From: Arion vulgaris
Taxonomy: Eukaryota; Mollusca; Gastropoda; Stylommatophora; Arionidae
Direction: 5' to 3'
Assembly: GCA_020796225.1 (NCBI GenBank)
Contig: CM036765.1
Location: 4,296,228-4,360,227 of the forward strand
Length of the DNA stretch: 64,000 bases
In this document: one piece after another, positions 62,311-64,000 of the stretch
Layout of the letters: each line of letters opens with the position of its first letter
Position numbering within the stretch: position 1 is the stretch's first letter
The notes under the pieces: generated by a model
Seen by the model: the letters and a program-made list of their open reading frames with translations, nothing else
Database searches by the model: none
What the model was told of the DNA's origin: nothing
Translations under genes and position numbers: made by a program

Positions 62311-62527
62311 ATTATTTTTTGTCAGTTGTTGCAAGTAATGATGGTCTGAAATCCCCTGTTACTATTTTGATTTCGTTAAATAGAACTCTATTTTTTCCAT
62401 GCAATTTGAGATTTTCTTGCAAGTGTTCATTATATGTTATTTTTTATTTGTTATTCTATTTGTGTGTGTACACTTTCTGCATTTGACATTGTTGCCATCT
62501 ATCCATGCTTGTTATTATTTTGAATCG

Positions 62528-62870
62528 ATTTCATTGTCATCGAGGCAGACCCATATGTGTTAAGTATCCCCAAGCAGATGTTGAAGGATAGGTATACCAT
62601 GGTTCCGCCGCCTGCTGGTTAAACACACTTTCACTCTGCTTCCCTCATGCATCCAGTGATACTGCACAACGGGTAACTTAAAACTGCTTAAATCACTGAT
62701 CAGACCATTATCTATTTTAGTGTCTTCATATCCAACAGGCAGTCGTGAAGATACCGAAGAACATTCCCTATCCATTCAACTTCCTGACAATCAATGCTGT
62801 TGATGGCATTTCCGCCTTCCATTGCCGCAAACACCACATGCCCAGGTCAGTAGATCAACGAAAGCCTCTG
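62528..62870 (-). repeat. Repeat family H
   Basis: Second copy of 6180-6470: CAGACCATTATCTATTTTAG, GCAGTCGTGAAGATACCGAA, CTGACAATCAATGCTGTT. Confidence 0.45.
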
Positions 62871-63177
62871 AGGTTCGATACCTAAATAGACGACATCCAC
62901 TCATACCAAAACCTGCAATTTTGCACCTTCTGAAGCATCGACTGAGAGTCAATACAACAACGGCACAAGTAAACGGAGTCTCAGAAAGCATTTGGAGGGC
63001 AGCAGGGCGCTTCTCAACCACCATCCCCATACTGGAAGTAGTGGTCATGTATGCTCCATACAGCTCTACAACTACCTTACCATGAAAGATAGCTAGAAAA
63101 TCCCAGGCTTTCTCCAAAAGATATTCTTCTCATCTTGTGACCTAGTCCTGATCAGAACTTTACCCCGGTATCAGTCT
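62871..63177. other. Unassigned with overlapping open frames
   Basis: Open on both strands (minus 63117-62791, plus 62822-63085); neither shows a domain or bounding splice sites. Confidence 0.3.
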
Positions 63178-63475
63178 TTGCAATTTCATTTCATAGTCAG
63201 ATGTCCTGGCCTGGCAGAACCATGTTCAACCATCAGTTAAACCACATGAATCCATATTCTCCATGGTCTTCCTCTTCTCACCATTCATGCCTGGGTTATA
63301 ATATGTTGAAACTATCCTAATTTTTCTTTTGAATTTGTAACATCAGCCAGTTTTCTTGATTTTTGTGTTCTCTCTGGATAGATCTATTTGTTGTCGTTCT
63401 GTTCATGATATATGGAGGACTCCTTCTGTAACACATATTCAAAGCACACATTTCCACTGGAACAAAAATGTTTTC
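63178..63475 (-). mobile_element. LINE-B fragment
   Basis: CATCAGCCAGTTTTCTTGAT, CTCTGGATAGATCTATTTGT, GGAGGACTCCTTCTGTAACA match inverted LINE-B at 22765-22865. Confidence 0.65.
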
Positions 63476-63620
63476 ACCATCTTCTAAATTATATCGGACT
63501 CTAGCTGAAAAAGCATGAGTTCCGTGCACTGCCACCGAGATCTTCATGTGTAAGAAAGAGTTCAGGGAACAAATGGCTAGTCCCCTATGTACAATGATAA
63601 CGGTCCTATCAATCAATAAT
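63465..63620 (+). repeat. SINE-1, 3' domain
   Basis: TTTTCACCATCTTCTAAATT, GAGTTCCGTGCACTGCCACC, GTGTAAGAAAGAGTTC, and TCCTATCAATCAAT tail. Confidence 0.7.
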
Positions 63621-63702
63621 ATACTTCACGGCACTATATCTTTGGCTGACAACACTAGGAGATCTCTAGCATGTGTGACTAACTCATCTAGTGTGTCTCT
63701 TC

Positions 63703-64000
63703 CTGACTCAGTGCCGGATTAGTTCTATAGCAGAAGTAGCAAATGCCATGGGCCCCCCGTTTCTGGAGGCCCTGCGCCTAAGTAGAAATGTTTAGCTTGT
63801 AAAACTAACAAACAAGTTTTGGATAACATCTCAAATAACATGGATCAAAAGGTAGAGTGTCGTAATCAGGCATACAGACTAGCTTTGAAGATGAGTAAGT
63901 TGGAACAGGAATAATGACCATTTTATAGAATGTAATTCTAGAACGCTTGCAAACGGAGAAGTTCTTTTCGACATTAAAGCGTATAAAAGTGAGTTAATGA
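63703..64000 (+). mobile_element. Possible hAT-type element entering from the right edge
   Basis: CAGTGCCGGATTAGTTCTAT followed by GGGCCCCC and GGAGGCCCTGCGCC resembles hAT termini (CAGTGCCGGATT...GGCCC). A frame with CNSRTLANGEVLFDIKAYKS reaches the window edge. The other end lies outside. Confidence 0.35.

Noticed and set aside
62791..63117. Sialyltransferase-like motif (C...IAGFG) in a minus frame
   Set aside because: Spacing is off by one and the other family motifs are missing; the frame also overlaps repeat family H.

Overview
The window is animal nuclear DNA that is dense in repeats: intron-bearing coding fragments, many SINE and LINE remnants, and more than twenty minisatellites. The mix of tRNA-headed SINEs, LINE tails and hypervariable arrays looks like a lophotrochozoan, most likely a gastropod mollusc. 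That placement is inference; no rRNA, mitochondrial or other diagnostic gene is present. No bacterial operon, CRISPR array or intact virus was seen. A run of exactly 100 N (58478-58577) marks a scaffold gap, and several arrays carry the scattered indels of poorly polished long reads.

Two genes can be pieced together from exons with splice sites and matching phases. (1) Plus strand, 3.3-15.1 kb: four exons (3297-3415, 5255-5470, 8767-8992, 14980-15116) whose three junctions are all phase-compatible. They encode the C-terminal part of an unrecognised single-pass membrane protein with a cysteine cluster next to its membrane segment; AATAAA lies at 15655. (2) Minus strand, 41.3-28.4 kb: a basic helix-loop-helix (bHLH) transcription factor. 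Exon 1 (41309-41217) carries the start and the first half of the basic region, exon 2 (36266-36034) the rest of the bHLH, and exon 3 (29388-28410) a long tail ending in an in-frame 10-residue tandem repeat. A second, damaged copy of exon 1 lies at 55541-55623 (+). Other possible exons are at 1425, 18732, 23471, 27037, 43861 and 56962 (all +).

The rest is mostly mobile DNA. Labels are local to this report. SINE-1: tRNA head, ATCA tail, about 14 copies. SINE-2: GAA tail, about 10 copies. SINE-3 to SINE-7: tRNA-like heads. LINE-A to LINE-L: 5'-truncated non-LTR retrotransposon fragments, a few with recognisable reverse transcriptase (YADD, F.D..KAFD, RQGC) or RNase H motifs. Three small DNA transposons have intact target duplications: hAT (6957-7421, 8 bp), piggyBac (48178-48311, TTAA) and Tc1/mariner (59373-59630, TA). 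Nested insertions are common, and other copies in the window show the uninterrupted target.

The main structural pattern is that many minisatellites start inside mobile elements. Three unrelated SINE families each carry an array grown from their 5' tRNA head (9447, 30411, 44685), and LINE-D, LINE-I and LINE-J carry arrays made from their own 3' sequence (50520, 50755, 26240, 54755). Coordinates of repeats are estimates by eye, usually good to about 10-20 bases.
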